This document shows positions 7,576 to 19,529 of a DNA stretch of 43,013 nucleotides, in pieces. Origin of the DNA: Desulfocapsa sulfexigens (GTDB lineage Bacteria; Desulfobacterota; Desulfobulbia; Desulfobulbales; Desulfocapsaceae); NCBI GenBank assembly GCA_015662865.1, contig DQTH01000024.1, positions 1 to 43,013 of the forward strand, in the 5' to 3' direction. How positions within the stretch are numbered: position 1 is the stretch's first letter; each line of letters opens with the position of its first letter. The notes beneath the pieces are model-generated. The model saw nothing but the letters and a program-made list of their open reading frames with translations, searched no databases and was not told the DNA's origin. The translations under genes and the position numbers were made by a program.

Positions 7576-9501
7576 ATGGGAAAGATTATTGGAATAGATT
7601 TAGGAACCACAAATTCATGTGTGGCTGTAATGGAAGGTGGGGATCCCACCGTTATTGCCAATGTGGAGGGCAACCGTACCACGCCTTCCATCGTTGCGTT
7701 TGCAGACAATAATGAACGTCTGGTTGGACAGGTTGCAAAGCGTCAGGCTGTAACCAACCCGGAACGTACACTGTATGCCATCAAACGTCTTATCGGTCGT
7801 AATTTTAAAGATGCCGAGGTACAGAAATCAGTTGAGATCAGCCCCTTTAAGATTGTCGAAGGGAAGGGTGGAAGTGCTGCCATCGAAGTTGAGGGCAAGA
7901 GCTATACCCCGGCTGAGATTTCAGCTATGATTCTTGGCAAAATGAAGCAGACTGCTGAAGAGTATCTCGGTGAGGAAGTGACTGATGCAGTTGTTACCGT
8001 GCCTGCATATTTCAATGATGCCCAGCGTCAGGCCACTAAAGATGCCGGAAAGATCGCCGGACTCAATGTTCAGCGTATCATCAACGAGCCAACTGCAGCA
8101 TCTCTTGCCTATGGACTGGACAAAAAAGGTGAAGAGAAAATCGCTGTTTTTGATCTTGGTGGTGGTACTTTTGATGTTTCCATCCTTGAGATTGGTGATG
8201 GTGTTTTTGAGGTGAAATCCACCAATGGTGATACGTTCCTTGGTGGTGAAGATTTTGATATGCGCATCGTTAACTGGCTCTCTGACGAGTTCAAACGTGA
8301 GCAGGGTATTGATCTTCGTAATGATAAAATGGCTCTTCAGCGTCTGAAAGAAGAGGGTGAAAAGGCCAAAATGGAGCTTTCCACCACCACAGAAACTGAG
8401 ATTAACCTGCCATTTATTACAGCAGACGCGTCCGGTCCCAAACATCTTAATATCAAACTGACCCGTGCCAAATATGAGGCGCTGGTGGATGATCTGGTAG
8501 ATCGAACTGTTGGTCCCTGTAAGACAGCACTGAAAGATGCCGGACTTTCCGCGTCAGATATCGATGAGGTGATTCTTGTCGGTGGAATGAGCAGGATGCC
8601 CAAGGTTCAGGAAAAAGTAAAAGAGATTTTTGGCAAGGAACCCCATAAAGGCGTGAATCCTGATGAAGTTGTGGCCATTGGTGCAGCCATTCAGGGTGGT
8701 GTCCTTCAGGGTGATGTGAAAGATGTCCTGTTGCTTGATGTTACACCGCTGTCACTTGGTATTGAAACACTTGGTGGTGTGACCACAAAACTGATTGAGA
8801 AGAATACAACAGTGCCAACCAAAAAGGGCCAGATCTTTTCAACAGCCGCGGATAACCAGCCTGCAGTTTCCATTCACGTACTCCAGGGTGAGCGTGAAAT
8901 GGCACAGGATAATAAAACAATCGGTCGCTTTGAGCTGACTGATATTCCACCTTCGCCACGCGGTGTTCCGCAGATTGAGGTCTCCTTTGACCTTGATGCC
9001 AATGGTATTCTTAATGTTTCTGCCAAGGACCTTGGAACAAACAAGGAACAGTCCATCCGCATCACTGCCTCTTCCGGTTTGTCCGAGGAAGAGATTGAGA
9101 AGATGAAACAGGATGCCGAGGAGCATGCTGAGGAAGATAAGAAACGTAAAGAACTGGTGGATGCCCGCAATAATGCTGATGGCTTGATGCACGCCTCCCA
9201 GAAATCGCTGAAAGACCTTGGTGATAAAGTGGATGCTGAGACCAAAGGCAATGTGGAAAAAGAAATCGAGAATGTGAAAAAAGCGGTTGAAGGTGACGAT
9301 ACTGCTGCCATTAACACTGCCATTGAAGCACTGACCAAGGCCTCACATAAGCTTGCTGAACTCATGTATGCCCAGGCTTCTCAGGAAGGACCTGAGGGTG
9401 CAGCGGAAGCTGGTGCAGCCGGTGCTGGAGAGGCGCCTCAGGACGACGACGATGTTGTTGATGCGGACTTTGAAGAAGTAAAAGATGACGACAAAAAGTA
9501 A
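7576..9501 (+). CDS. dnaK: Chaperone DnaK (Hsp70)
   Basis: A full-length 641-residue Hsp70. The N-terminal ATPase domain opens with [15 protein letters not shown] and carries [32 protein letters not shown] and [13 protein letters not shown]. The substrate-binding domain follows ([14 protein letters not shown]), then a helical lid and an acidic tail ending in [12 protein letters not shown]. It acts in the cytosol with GrpE, encoded just upstream. An AAGGAGA ribosome site precedes the ATG. A strong intrinsic terminator follows about 45 bases after the stop. Confidence 0.98.
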   Translation: MGKIIGIDLGTTNSCVAVMEGGDPTVIANVEGNRTTPSIVAFADNNERLVGQVAKRQAVTNPERTLYAIKRLIGRNFKDAEVQKSVEISPFKIVEGKGGSAAIEVEGKSYTPAEISAMILGKMKQTAEEYLGEEVTDAVVTVPAYFNDAQRQATKDAGKIAGLNVQRIINEPTAASLAYGLDKKGEEKIAVFDLGGGTFDVSILEIGDGVFEVKSTNGDTFLGGEDFDMRIVNWLSDEFKREQGIDLRNDKMALQRLKEEGEKAKMELSTTTETEINLPFITADASGPKHLNIKLTRAKYEALVDDLVDRTVGPCKTALKDAGLSASDIDEVILVGGMSRMPKVQEKVKEIFGKEPHKGVNPDEVVAIGAAIQGGVLQGDVKDVLLLDVTPLSLGIETLGGVTTKLIEKNTTVPTKKGQIFSTAADNQPAVSIHVLQGEREMAQDNKTIGRFELTDIPPSPRGVPQIEVSFDLDANGILNVSAKDLGTNKEQSIRITASSGLSEEEIEKMKQDAEEHAEEDKKRKELVDARNNADGLMHASQKSLKDLGDKVDAETKGNVEKEIENVKKAVEGDDTAAINTAIEALTKASHKLAELMYAQASQEGPEGAAEAGAAGAGEAPQDDDDVVDADFEEVKDDDKK

Positions 9502-9544
9502 TTTCGTCAGCTGATCATCTGTCTGCAGTAACAGACAGGAAGTG

Positions 9545-9584
9545 AAAAGGGGAATCCGATGAATTTCGGATTCCCCTTTTTTTT
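9545..9584 (+). terminator. Rho-independent terminator of dnaK
   Basis: A perfect 15-bp stem (AAAAGGGGAATCCGA, 9545-9559, paired with 9566-9580) closes a 6-base loop. Its right arm runs into a T8 tract (9577-9584). Confidence 0.92.
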
Positions 9585-9618
9585 CGTTTTGACCTGGAGT
9601 AGTATGGCTTGCGAATTG

Positions 9619-9806
9619 TGATGGGTCCGTAAAAACTCTCCATCTTCTTCGTTGCTACTAAAAAACAAATCATTGCAACGTACTTGAGTACGCTGCAATG
9701 ATTTGTTTTTTAGCACCCAAGGGCATAAACGCGTCTCGAATATGAAGTTTTTTACGAATCCATCAATCGTAACCATCTTAAATTTTAACTTTTTACGGGT
9801 CTATCA
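9619..9806. repeat. Palindromic repeat element, long form, with a 27-bp internal hairpin
   Basis: A 188-bp non-coding element has imperfect 17-bp terminal inverted repeats (TGATGGGTCCGTAAAAA at 9619-9635; complement at 9790-9806, three mismatches). Inside, 9658-9684 and 9687-9713 form a 27-bp hairpin arm pair with one mismatch and a TG loop. A second inverted copy of the end sequence lies at 9748-9765. The ends match the short element at 25661-25713. The extra internal part is flanked by CCATCTT (9640-9646 and 9773-9779), as if a ~126-bp piece had inserted into a short element. Confidence 0.75.
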
Positions 9807-9838
9807 CTTATAAACAGCAAACCTATATATTTATTATT

Positions 9839-10804
9839 ATGAAAATCTTATCAGGTATCCAGCCCTCAGGCCAACTGCACATCGGTAATTATTTCGGAAT
9901 GATGAAAACCATGATCGCCAACATGGAAAAATCCGATCTCTATGTTTTTATCGTTAATCTTCATGCGCTGACATCTGTCCATGACAAAGAGAAACTTGCC
10001 ACAGGCACACTTGAGGCTGCTGCTGATTTTCTGGCCCTTGGTCTGGATCCTGAGAAATGTACTTTCTGGGTACAATCTGATGTCCCGGAAGTGTGTGAAC
10101 TGGCGTGGATTCTTTCCACTCTCGCTCCCATGGGGCTCATGGAGCGCTGCCATTCCTACAAGGACAAGGTGGCCAAAGGCATTGATGCAAGCCATGGCCT
10201 GTTTTCCTATCCTGTACTTATGGCAGCTGACATTCTTCTCTACCAGGCAGACCAGGTTCCGGTTGGCAAGGATCAGAAACAGCATCTGGAAGTGGCCAGA
10301 GATCTTGCCCAGAAGTTTAACAATACCTTTGGTGAAACTTTTGTGGTGCCAGAGCCTGCCATAAGTAACACTACGGCAACGGTTCCTGGCCTTGACGGAC
10401 AGAAAATGTCTAAATCATACGGCAATACCATTCCCATCTTTCTGGAAGGAAAGAAACTGAAGAAAAAGGTGATGGCCATTGCCACTGATGCAACACCCGT
10501 TGAAGACCCCAAAGATCCCGACAATTGCAATCTGTACGCCATGTTTAAACTCTTTGCTTCTCCTGAAAGACTTCAGGAGGTAAGAGACTTATATGTCAAT
10601 GGCGGGGCAGCTTACGGTTATATAAAATTGGAACTGCTTGATCTGATCAGTGATTATTATGCTGATGCTCGGCAGAAAAAAGCTGAATATCTGGCCGATC
10701 CTGAGATGCTTCGAGCCATTTTGCGAAAGGGTGCAGACCGGGCACGGGAGAAAGCCGCTGTGACCCTTGATCTGGTGCGTGAACGAGTGGGCTTGAAGTA
10801 TTAA
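9839..10804 (+). CDS. trpS: Tryptophanyl-tRNA synthetase
   Basis: A class I aminoacyl-tRNA synthetase that charges tRNA-Trp in the cytosol. The 321-residue length is typical of bacterial TrpRS. The HIGH-type motif is HIGN at residues 14-17 after GIQPSGQL, and the KMSKS loop is GQKMSKSYGNTI near residue 189. The DQVPVGKDQKQHLE segment for Trp/ATP binding is also present. It stands alone between the palindromic element and a hairpin shared with the convergent PPIase gene. The ribosome site is weak. Confidence 0.97.
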   Translation: MKILSGIQPSGQLHIGNYFGMMKTMIANMEKSDLYVFIVNLHALTSVHDKEKLATGTLEAAADFLALGLDPEKCTFWVQSDVPEVCELAWILSTLAPMGLMERCHSYKDKVAKGIDASHGLFSYPVLMAADILLYQADQVPVGKDQKQHLEVARDLAQKFNNTFGETFVVPEPAISNTTATVPGLDGQKMSKSYGNTIPIFLEGKKLKKKVMAIATDATPVEDPKDPDNCNLYAMFKLFASPERLQEVRDLYVNGGAAYGYIKLELLDLISDYYADARQKKAEYLADPEMLRAILRKGADRAREKAAVTLDLVRERVGLKY

Positions 10805-10825
10805 ACCGGCGGCAGCCTCTATCAA

Positions 10826-10862
10826 AATGCCTGCCAGGAAATAAGATTCCAGGCAGGCATTT
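10826..10862. terminator. Hairpin between convergent trpS and PPIase genes
   Basis: A 15-bp stem with one mismatch (AATGCCTGCCAGGAA, 10826-10840, with 10847/8-10862) and a 6-base loop lies 22 bases after trpS. The T-run is poor on both sides, so it is a likely but not textbook bidirectional terminator. Confidence 0.6.
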
Positions 10863-10908
10863 ATTGTGTACTGCTGTTTGAATGGTACAAGCATCCCCTT
10901 GGGGGATG

Positions 10909-11940
<1,032 letters not shown>

Positions 11941-12103
11941 GATTTCTCCTTCTGGAAAGGGGGGAAGTGCCAAAAGTCGTAATAGTGAAAAATGTAGCGT
12001 TTATCAATACTAAATTGAAGGAAAAATCCAAGAAGAAAAAGCATGAGAAAGGCAGTGTGGAAATTTTGTTTCTCGGGTTTTAGCGTACTGTTCCCGATTC
12101 CTG

Positions 12104-12132
12104 TTGACGCCAGCGAAAAATTTAAGTTTAAT
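12104..12132 (+). promoter_or_regulatory. Putative promoter of carAB
   Basis: TTGACG (12104-12109), a 17-base spacer and TTTAAT (12127-12132) lie about 77 bases before carA in the divergent spacer with the PPIase gene. No PyrR, ArgR or attenuator structure was recognised. Confidence 0.4.
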
Positions 12133-12208
12133 ATTACGATTTTTTTTGTAAAATTGCTAATTTGTCAGAAAACTGTTTACCCCAGGAAGTAAAGAACAAG
12201 GGAAATAT

Positions 12209-13330
12209 ATGAAAGCATTGATTGCCCTGGAAGATGGAACCATATTTGAGGGTCGCTCGTTTACCGGATCCGGTGAGGCTGTCGGTGAGATCGTCTTCAA
12301 CACCTCAATGAGCGGATATCAGGAAATTCTCACCGATCCTTCCTATACCGGCCAGATTGTTACCATGACCTACCCGTTGATTGGGAATTACGGCACAAAT
12401 ACAGCGGATATGGAGTCAGCTTCAATTCATCCGAGAGCTTTTTTAGTTAAAGAGTACAATCAGTTTCCTTCCAACTACCGATCTGAGAAGCCCCTTGCTG
12501 AATTTTTGAAGGAATACAATGTGCTCGGGATTGAGGGTTTTGATACCCGTGCCCTTGTAAGACATATCCGTACAAAAGGAGCCATGAAAGGTATTGTCTC
12601 CACTGAAGACCTTGATCATGAATCACTGGTAAAACGTGCCAGTGAATGGACCGGACTTGTGGGCCAGGACATGGTGAGCAGAGTAACATGCAATGAGCCT
12701 TATGGATGGGCAGATAACAGTGTGGTTCCCGGTACTGATTTTTCCACAAGCCAGCCTGGTCTGGACAATCCTCTGAAGATTGTGGCCTTTGATTTTGGTT
12801 TGAAATATAATCAGTGCCGGATTCTTACTGAAAAGGGCTGTCAGGTTCAGGTTGTTCCAGCCTCTACAGATGCCGAAACAGTACTTGCCATGAACCCCGA
12901 TGGTATCTTTCTTTCCAATGGCCCGGGCGATCCTGAAGGGGTTCCTGATGTTGTAAATACCATTAGGGCATTGCTTGGCAAAAAACCCATGTTCGGCATT
13001 TGTCTTGGCCATCAGCTTCTTGGTCTTGCCTATGGCGGATCGACCTTCAAACTAAAATTTGGTCACCGGGGTGGAAATCAGCCGGTGAAGGATCTCCTGA
13101 CTGGAAAGGTGGAGATTACCTCACAGAACCATGGCTTTTGTGTGGATATGGATAGTCTGAACCCGGATGAAGTGGAACTCACTCATATTAATCTGAATGA
13201 TGATTCTGTTGAGGGAATGCGTCATAAGAAATACCCGGCCTTCTCTGTTCAATATCATCCGGAGCATGCACCGGGCCCCCATGACGCCATGTACCTTTTT
13301 GACCGTTTTATTGATATGATACGAAAATAG
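12209..13330 (+). CDS. carA: Carbamoyl-phosphate synthase small subunit (glutaminase)
   Basis: CarA hydrolyses glutamine and channels ammonia to CarB to make carbamoyl phosphate for pyrimidines and arginine. The 373-residue protein has the N-terminal CPSase domain (LEDGTIFEGRSFTG, TYPLIGNYG) and a class I glutamine amidotransferase domain with the triad Cys265 (GICLGHQLLG), His350 and Glu352 (QYHPEHAPGP). It is followed by carB after 43 bases in the same direction. Confidence 0.97.
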   Translation: MKALIALEDGTIFEGRSFTGSGEAVGEIVFNTSMSGYQEILTDPSYTGQIVTMTYPLIGNYGTNTADMESASIHPRAFLVKEYNQFPSNYRSEKPLAEFLKEYNVLGIEGFDTRALVRHIRTKGAMKGIVSTEDLDHESLVKRASEWTGLVGQDMVSRVTCNEPYGWADNSVVPGTDFSTSQPGLDNPLKIVAFDFGLKYNQCRILTEKGCQVQVVPASTDAETVLAMNPDGIFLSNGPGDPEGVPDVVNTIRALLGKKPMFGICLGHQLLGLAYGGSTFKLKFGHRGGNQPVKDLLTGKVEITSQNHGFCVDMDSLNPDEVELTHINLNDDSVEGMRHKKYPAFSVQYHPEHAPGPHDAMYLFDRFIDMIRK

Positions 13331-13373
13331 CCGGAATACCAATCAACGAAAATAATAATAAAAACTGTATCTC

Positions 13374-16300
13374 ATGCCAAAACGAACAGATATAAAAAAG
13401 ATTCTTATCATAGGTTCTGGCCCCATTATTATCAGTCAGGCCTGTGAGTTTGATTATTCAGGCGCTCAGGCCGTTAAGGCCCTGAAGGAAGAGGGCTACG
13501 AGGTTGTGCTCATAAACTCCAATCCGGCCACCATCATGACAGATCCGGAGCTAGCTGATTTTACCTATATCGAGCCCATAACTCCTGAAATGGTGATCAA
13601 GGTTATTGCAAAGGAGCGCCCGGATGCTCTGCTGCCGACCCTTGGTGGCCAGACAGCGCTTAATACGGCCATAAAGGTGGCAGAGGCCGGGGCACTTAAA
13701 AGATATAATGTGGAGATGCTTGCCGCAAATATCGATGTTATTAAAAAGGCAGAAGGCAGGGAAGAGTTTAAAGCTGCCATGGAAGCCATTGGCCTGAATG
13801 TGCCCAAGTCTTACATTGTTCATACGCTGGAAGATGCCGTGAAAGCAGGGGATGATATCGGATTTCCGATTATTGTACGTCCTAGTTTCACACTCGGTGG
13901 CACTGGTGGCGGTGTTGCCTACAACCGTCAGGAGCTGAAAGAACTGTCTTCCTCCGGTCTTGATCTTTCCATGACCACAGAAGTCATGCTTGAACGCAGT
14001 CTGCTTGGCTGGAAGGAATACGAGCTTGAGCTGATGCGTGATTCCAAGGACAATGTTGTTGTCATCTGCTCCATTGAAAACATTGATGCCATGGGAGTGC
14101 ATACCGGCGATTCAATAACTGTTGCACCTGCCCAGACACTCACCGACCGTGAGTACCAGGATATGCGTGATGCCGCAATTGCTATTATTCGTGAGATTGG
14201 TGTGGAAACCGGGGGATCAAATGTGCAGTTTGCTGTGAATCCGGAAGACGGGGAACTCATGGTGATTGAAATGAACCCCAGGGTTTCCAGAAGCTCGGCT
14301 CTGGCCTCCAAGGCAACGGGCTTTCCCATTGCCAAGATTGCAGCAAAACTGGCCGTTGGCTTCACACTCGATGAAATAAAAAATGATATCACCAGGGAAA
14401 CATACGCCTCCTTTGAACCAACCATTGACTATTGTGTGGTGAAAATTCCCCGCTGGACTTTTGAAAAGTTCCCTGAAGCAGAAGACGTTCTGACAACTGC
14501 CATGAAGTCTGTGGGTGAGACCATGGCCATGGGACGAACATTCAAAGAGGCCTTTCAAAAAGGTATGCGGTCCCTTGAAACCGGAAGATTCGGTTTTGGT
14601 GGTGACGGCAAGGAAGAACTCATGCATCTGGACCCGGAAGATCTGGAAACCGGACTGCGTAAACCAAGCTCTAAACGACTCTGTTTTATTTATGAAGCCT
14701 TAAAACGGGAGATGCCCATCGATGAACTCTTTGAGCTGACCCAGATTGATCCATGGTTTCTTTATAACTTCAAGCAGATTGTTGAAAAAGAGAATATCAT
14801 TCGCGAGCAGGGTTTTCAGGGACTGACACCGAAATTCCTTCGCAGTTGCAAAGAATACGGTTTTTCCGACTATCAGCTTGCCTTTCTCACCGGAACATCA
14901 GCTAAAGATGTTCGTGATTTACGGAAAAAACTGAATGTTGTGCCGGTTTACAAACTTGTTGATACCTGTGCGGCTGAATTTGAGTCCTACACACCCTATT
15001 ATTATTCCAGCTACGAACAGGAAAATGAGGCATCCGCCACTGGCAATAAGAAAATTATCATCCTGGGCGGCGGGCCCAATCGTATCGGCCAGGGTATTGA
15101 ATTTGATTACTGTTGCGTTCATGCCTCTTTTGCCCTTGCTGAAATCGGAGTGGAATCCATCATGGTGAATTCCAATCCCGAAACTGTTTCAACAGATTAT
15201 GATACTTCAGATAAACTCTATTTTGAGCCGTTGACCCTTGAGGATGTTCTGAGCATCATTGACCTTGAAAAACCGGATGGTGTCATAGTCCAGTTTGGCG
15301 GGCAGACTCCTCTAAACCTTGCAGTTGCCCTTGAAGAAGAGGGGGTTACCATTGTCGGTACTCCTCCTGACTCCATTGACCGCGCAGAGGATCGGAAGCG
15401 TTTTCAGCAATTCCTGCAGAAACTGGGTCTTCGTCAGCCGGAAAATGATACAGTTTACACTTTGGAAGAGGCCCTTTCCGTAGCCAAGAGAATCGGATAT
15501 CCGGTTGTGGTTCGTCCTTCTTATGTGCTGGGTGGCCGCGACATGCGTATTGTGTACAATGATGCCGAGATTAGGGATTTTATGGCCATCCCCGGTATTG
15601 CAGGAGCAGATCATCCGGTACTGATTGATAAGTTTTTGAAGGATGCCATTGAGGTGGATGTGGATGCGCTGTGTGATGGTCAAAATACGATCATCGGCGG
15701 GATCATGCAGCACATTGAAGAGGCTGGGATTCATTCCGGCGATTCCGCCTGTGTGTTACCGCCTCACACTCTCTCTCCAGAATTGATTGAAGAAATTAAA
15801 CGTGCCAGCAGAGCCATGGCTGAGGAGCTTGGCGTCATAGGGCTTATGAATGTGCAGTATGCAGTAAAGGATGAGGATCTTTATATCCTGGAGGTCAATC
15901 CCCGCGCGTCAAGAACAGTGCCTTTTGTCTCAAAGGCAACGGGCGTCCCCCTGGCTAAAATGGCAACAAAGATCATGATGGGTAAAACACTAGCTGAGCT
16001 TGGGGTGACAAAGGAAGTAGAGATTAATCACTGGGCAGTGAAAGAGGCCGTCTTTCCCTTTGATCGTTTTGATAATGTGGATACCCTCCTCGGTCCTGAA
16101 ATGAAATCCACTGGTGAAGTCATGGGGATCGATGATAATCTCGGTCTTGCTCTTGCCAAGGGACAACTAGCTGCCGGATCTGCTATCCCTAAGTCAGGAA
16201 CAGTTTTTATCAGTGTGCGGGACAGTGACAAGCAGGCGATCCTTGGGCTTGCAGAAAGTCTTGTGGAAATGGATTTTGATATCATTGCTACCCGCGGCAC

Positions 16301-16601
16301 AGCCAAATTTCTTCAATCAAATGACATCCCCTGCAAGCAGGTGAATAAAATTTCCCAGGGCCGACCCCATATCATGGATAAACTTCAGGATAATCAGGTG
16401 AACTGGGTTGTGAACACTTCCATGGGACGGCGTGCCACTGAAGATTCCTATACCATTCGACGGGCGGCTCTTGAACTGCATGTTCCCTATACAACAACAG
16501 CTACAGGGGCAATTGGTGTTGGTATGGCGATGAAGGCCATGCGGGAAAAAGAGATCGGGGTTCAGCCTGTACAGTATTTCACAAAAAACATACAAAACTG
16601 A
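13374..16601 (+). CDS. carB: Carbamoyl-phosphate synthase large subunit
   Basis: CarB makes carbamoyl phosphate from bicarbonate, ATP and ammonia delivered by CarA. The 1075-residue chain is full length, with two homologous ATP-grasp halves. The first opens with [20 protein letters not shown] and has [13 protein letters not shown]. The second opens with [17 protein letters not shown] and has [13 protein letters not shown]. Both carry EVNPR/EMNPR metal-binding loops. A C-terminal methylglyoxal-synthase-like allosteric domain follows (from ~940, ending near [13 protein letters not shown]). It probably forms an operon with carA. Confidence 0.98.
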   Translation: MPKRTDIKKILIIGSGPIIISQACEFDYSGAQAVKALKEEGYEVVLINSNPATIMTDPELADFTYIEPITPEMVIKVIAKERPDALLPTLGGQTALNTAIKVAEAGALKRYNVEMLAANIDVIKKAEGREEFKAAMEAIGLNVPKSYIVHTLEDAVKAGDDIGFPIIVRPSFTLGGTGGGVAYNRQELKELSSSGLDLSMTTEVMLERSLLGWKEYELELMRDSKDNVVVICSIENIDAMGVHTGDSITVAPAQTLTDREYQDMRDAAIAIIREIGVETGGSNVQFAVNPEDGELMVIEMNPRVSRSSALASKATGFPIAKIAAKLAVGFTLDEIKNDITRETYASFEPTIDYCVVKIPRWTFEKFPEAEDVLTTAMKSVGETMAMGRTFKEAFQKGMRSLETGRFGFGGDGKEELMHLDPEDLETGLRKPSSKRLCFIYEALKREMPIDELFELTQIDPWFLYNFKQIVEKENIIREQGFQGLTPKFLRSCKEYGFSDYQLAFLTGTSAKDVRDLRKKLNVVPVYKLVDTCAAEFESYTPYYYSSYEQENEASATGNKKIIILGGGPNRIGQGIEFDYCCVHASFALAEIGVESIMVNSNPETVSTDYDTSDKLYFEPLTLEDVLSIIDLEKPDGVIVQFGGQTPLNLAVALEEEGVTIVGTPPDSIDRAEDRKRFQQFLQKLGLRQPENDTVYTLEEALSVAKRIGYPVVVRPSYVLGGRDMRIVYNDAEIRDFMAIPGIAGADHPVLIDKFLKDAIEVDVDALCDGQNTIIGGIMQHIEEAGIHSGDSACVLPPHTLSPELIEEIKRASRAMAEELGVIGLMNVQYAVKDEDLYILEVNPRASRTVPFVSKATGVPLAKMATKIMMGKTLAELGVTKEVEINHWAVKEAVFPFDRFDNVDTLLGPEMKSTGEVMGIDDNLGLALAKGQLAAGSAIPKSGTVFISVRDSDKQAILGLAESLVEMDFDIIATRGTAKFLQSNDIPCKQVNKISQGRPHIMDKLQDNQVNWVVNTSMGRRATEDSYTIRRAALELHVPYTTTATGAIGVGMAMKAMREKEIGVQPVQYFTKNIQN

Positions 16602-16746
16602 TTTAATTTGCTCTGTTTGCAGAAAAAAACAGTGTTGGCCTCGACATAGACACATATTGCTCTTAATATAGAATATTGCCGTACGAAAAATTTTAAGCGT
16701 TGAGTGCTAACGTTTGTTTGCATAATACGGAGTTGCGGAGGACTCT

Positions 16747-18723
16747 TTGAATACATTTTATAAAAATCTTTCCATGTGGCTGGTGATTGGTCTCACCATG
16801 ATCCTGCTCTTTAATCTTTTTAACAAGCCTCAGGGGCAGATAAGCTCCCTGACATACAGCCAGTTTGTGGCAGCTGTTGAAAGTCATGAAATCTCGCAGG
16901 TGCAGATTGCCGGTGATATCGTTTCCGGTACCACGCGGGATGGCAAAGCTTTTCGCGCTGTTTATCCTGCAAACGATAAGGAAATGATAACCATACTTCG
17001 CAACAGCGGAGTGGATATTTCTGTGAAGGAAGTGCAGAAAGAATCCTGGCTGATGACCATTTTTGTCTCCTGGTTTCCCATGCTGCTTCTTATCGGCGTC
17101 TGGGTCTTTTTTATGCGCCAGATGCAGATGGGCGGCGGAAAAGGTGGGGCACTTTCCTTTGGGAAAACCCGTGCCAAGCTCATGGAACAGGGTGAAAACA
17201 AAGTCACCTTTGACGATGTCGCGGGTATTGATGAGGCCAAGGAGGAGCTTGAAGAGATTATTGATTTTTTAAAGGATCCTCAGAAATTCACCAAGCTCGG
17301 TGGCCGTATTCCCAAGGGTGTCTTGCTGGCCGGTGCACCCGGTACCGGAAAAACTCTCCTTGCCAAAGCCATTGCCGGCGAAGCTGATGTTCCGTTTTTC
17401 ACCATTTCCGGTTCTGATTTTGTTGAAATGTTTGTTGGTGTTGGAGCATCCCGTGTCCGTGATCTTTTTATCCAGGGCAAGAAAAATGCTCCATGTATTA
17501 TATTTATTGATGAAATTGATGCTGTGGGACGTCACCGTGGTGCCGGACTTGGTGGTGGGCATGATGAGCGCGAACAGACCCTTAATCAGTTATTGGTCGA
17601 AATGGATGGTTTTGAGGCCAATGAAGGTGTGATTATCGTAGCGGCTACCAACAGACCGGATGTCCTTGATCCTGCTCTTCTGCGTCCGGGACGTTTTGAT
17701 CGCCAGGTAATAGTACCAATTCCCGATGTTCTGGGTAGGCAGAAAATCCTTGAGATCTATGCCAAAAAGACCAAGATGGAAGAAGATGTGGACATGGCAA
17801 TCGTTGCCCGTGGAACCCCTGGCTTTTCTGGCGCAGATCTTGAAAATCTTGTCAACGAAGCTGCACTTATGGCTGCCCGGGAAGGCGCCAATAAAATCGA
17901 TACGGATATGATCGACAGGGCCAAGGACAAGATAATGATGGGCGCGGAGCGACGCTCCATGATCATCACTGATAAGGAAAAAGAAGTCACTGCCTATCAT
18001 GAAGCAGGGCATGCTATCGTTGCACGTATGCTTCCTGATACGGATCCAATTCATAAGGTATCAATTATTCCCCGTGGGCGTGCCCTTGGTGTGACCATGC
18101 AGCTGCCCACTGATGAGCGTCACACTCATTCGAAAAAGTTTCTGGAGCACTCTCTCTGTATTCTTTTCGGTGGACGTGTGGCTGAAAAATTAATCTTTGA
18201 CGAGATTACCTCAGGTGCTGGAAATGATATTGAGCGGGCCTCTGGAATGGCCCGTAAGATGGTCTGTGAGTGGGGAATGAGTGAGACACTTGGACCTCTT
18301 GCATACGGAAAGAAGGAGGAACAGATCTTTCTCGGCAGGGAGATCAGTCAACATCGGGATTTCAGTGAAGATACGGCTCGCAAGATTGATGAAGAAGTAT
18401 TTAAAATAATCAAGATCGCCAATGATAAAGTAAATAAAATGCTCTCTGAAAATCTGGATATTCTTAAGCGTGTGGCCGATGAGTTGCTGGAGAAAGAGAC
18501 TATTGTCCTCGAAGATATCGAAGATATCCTGGAGGAACTTCGCCCCGGTCAGTATGAACGCACGCAAAAAGATCATGCACCGGTTAAGAAGGCGAAAAAA
18601 AAGACGGCAAAAAAAGCTCCCCAACCTCCTGTTGAAGAAGTTGATGAAGAACCGGAAGAACCAGAGGTGGCTGAAGAAGTTGAGGCGGATCCTGCAGGAT
18701 CTGAAGATACACCTCAGGAGTAA
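16747..18723 (+). CDS. ftsH: ATP-dependent zinc metalloprotease FtsH
   Basis: A membrane-anchored AAA+ protease that degrades misfolded membrane and regulatory proteins. Of 658 residues, 8-25 and ~98-118 are membrane segments flanking a periplasmic loop. The AAA domain has Walker A GAPGTGKT (~196-203), Walker [12 protein letters not shown] and the second region of homology ([19 protein letters not shown]). The zinc site HEAGH lies near residue 418. The C-terminal tail is lysine-rich, then strongly acidic. Translation starts at TTG 16747 behind GGAGG. folP begins two bases after the stop, the common ftsH-folP pairing. Confidence 0.97.
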   Translation: MNTFYKNLSMWLVIGLTMILLFNLFNKPQGQISSLTYSQFVAAVESHEISQVQIAGDIVSGTTRDGKAFRAVYPANDKEMITILRNSGVDISVKEVQKESWLMTIFVSWFPMLLLIGVWVFFMRQMQMGGGKGGALSFGKTRAKLMEQGENKVTFDDVAGIDEAKEELEEIIDFLKDPQKFTKLGGRIPKGVLLAGAPGTGKTLLAKAIAGEADVPFFTISGSDFVEMFVGVGASRVRDLFIQGKKNAPCIIFIDEIDAVGRHRGAGLGGGHDEREQTLNQLLVEMDGFEANEGVIIVAATNRPDVLDPALLRPGRFDRQVIVPIPDVLGRQKILEIYAKKTKMEEDVDMAIVARGTPGFSGADLENLVNEAALMAAREGANKIDTDMIDRAKDKIMMGAERRSMIITDKEKEVTAYHEAGHAIVARMLPDTDPIHKVSIIPRGRALGVTMQLPTDERHTHSKKFLEHSLCILFGGRVAEKLIFDEITSGAGNDIERASGMARKMVCEWGMSETLGPLAYGKKEEQIFLGREISQHRDFSEDTARKIDEEVFKIIKIANDKVNKMLSENLDILKRVADELLEKETIVLEDIEDILEELRPGQYERTQKDHAPVKKAKKKTAKKAPQPPVEEVDEEPEEPEVAEEVEADPAGSEDTPQE

Positions 18724-18725
18724 AT

Positions 18726-19529
18726 ATGATTGGACCCATCAGAATAATGGGCATTTTAAATGTAACGCCCGATTCCTTTTCCGATGGTGGTCAGTTTGAT
18801 TCAGAGGCCTCTGCCTGTTCCCAGGTAGAGGCCCTTGTTGCTTCTGGCGCTGATATCATTGATGTCGGTGGTGAGTCAACCCGGCCCTTTGCAGAACCAG
18901 TATCCTTGCAGGAAGAGCTGAACCGGGTTCTTCCTGCAATTCGTTCCATTCGTTCCAGGCATGCCATCCCCATCTCCATTGATACCACAAAGGCTGAAGT
19001 CGCCCGCCAGGCTCTTGAAGCGGGAGCTGATATAATCAATGATATATCAGCTATCAGAAAAGATTCTGATATGCTTAAGCTCGTTCAGAAAACTGCTGTC
19101 CCTGTTATTATCATGCATATGCGGGGAACGCCCGGCGACATGCAGGTCAAACCGGAATATAAAGATGTCGTTGCAGAGATACTGGATTTCTTTCAGGAGC
19201 GTTTATCCTGGCTTGAAAATAATGGGGTTGACCTCAAGCGTATCACCCTTGACCCGGGAATAGGGTTTGGCAAAACACTGTCCCATAATCTCTCCATCAT
19301 CAAGCATCTTGCCGAGTTTAAGAAGTTTGGCTGTCCTGTGCTGCTTGGACATTCCCGGAAGCGGTTCATAGAAGATATTACCGGTCTTGAAGTGTCGGAA
19401 CGTGATTTGCCCACTGCCGTGGTTTCAGCATTAGCTGTTGATTCCGGAGTTGATATTATAAGGGTTCATGATGTGGCTGCCACACGCCACGCATTGCAGA
19501 TGGCTATGGCTGTCCAAGGGGCGAACTGA
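18726..19529 (+). CDS. folP: Dihydropteroate synthase
   Basis: FolP condenses p-aminobenzoate with dihydropterin pyrophosphate in folate synthesis and is the sulfonamide target. The 267-residue protein is of normal length. It has IMGILNVTPDSFSDGG at the N-terminus, VGGESTRP, SIDTTKAEVA, INDISA and LDPGIGFGKT. It lies two bases after ftsH and its stop abuts the ackA start codon, so the three genes are probably cotranscribed. Confidence 0.96.
   Translation: MIGPIRIMGILNVTPDSFSDGGQFDSEASACSQVEALVASGADIIDVGGESTRPFAEPVSLQEELNRVLPAIRSIRSRHAIPISIDTTKAEVARQALEAGADIINDISAIRKDSDMLKLVQKTAVPVIIMHMRGTPGDMQVKPEYKDVVAEILDFFQERLSWLENNGVDLKRITLDPGIGFGKTLSHNLSIIKHLAEFKKFGCPVLLGHSRKRFIEDITGLEVSERDLPTAVVSALAVDSGVDIIRVHDVAATRHALQMAMAVQGAN

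Noticed and set aside
7361-7597. 78-codon frame bridging grpE and dnaK
   Set aside because: It overlaps both chaperone genes out of frame and has no recognisable motif.
16703-16723. GAGTGCTAA, a CIRCE half-site, upstream of ftsH
   Set aside because: The partner TTAGCACTC is absent at the required 9-base spacing, so an HrcA operator is not supported.
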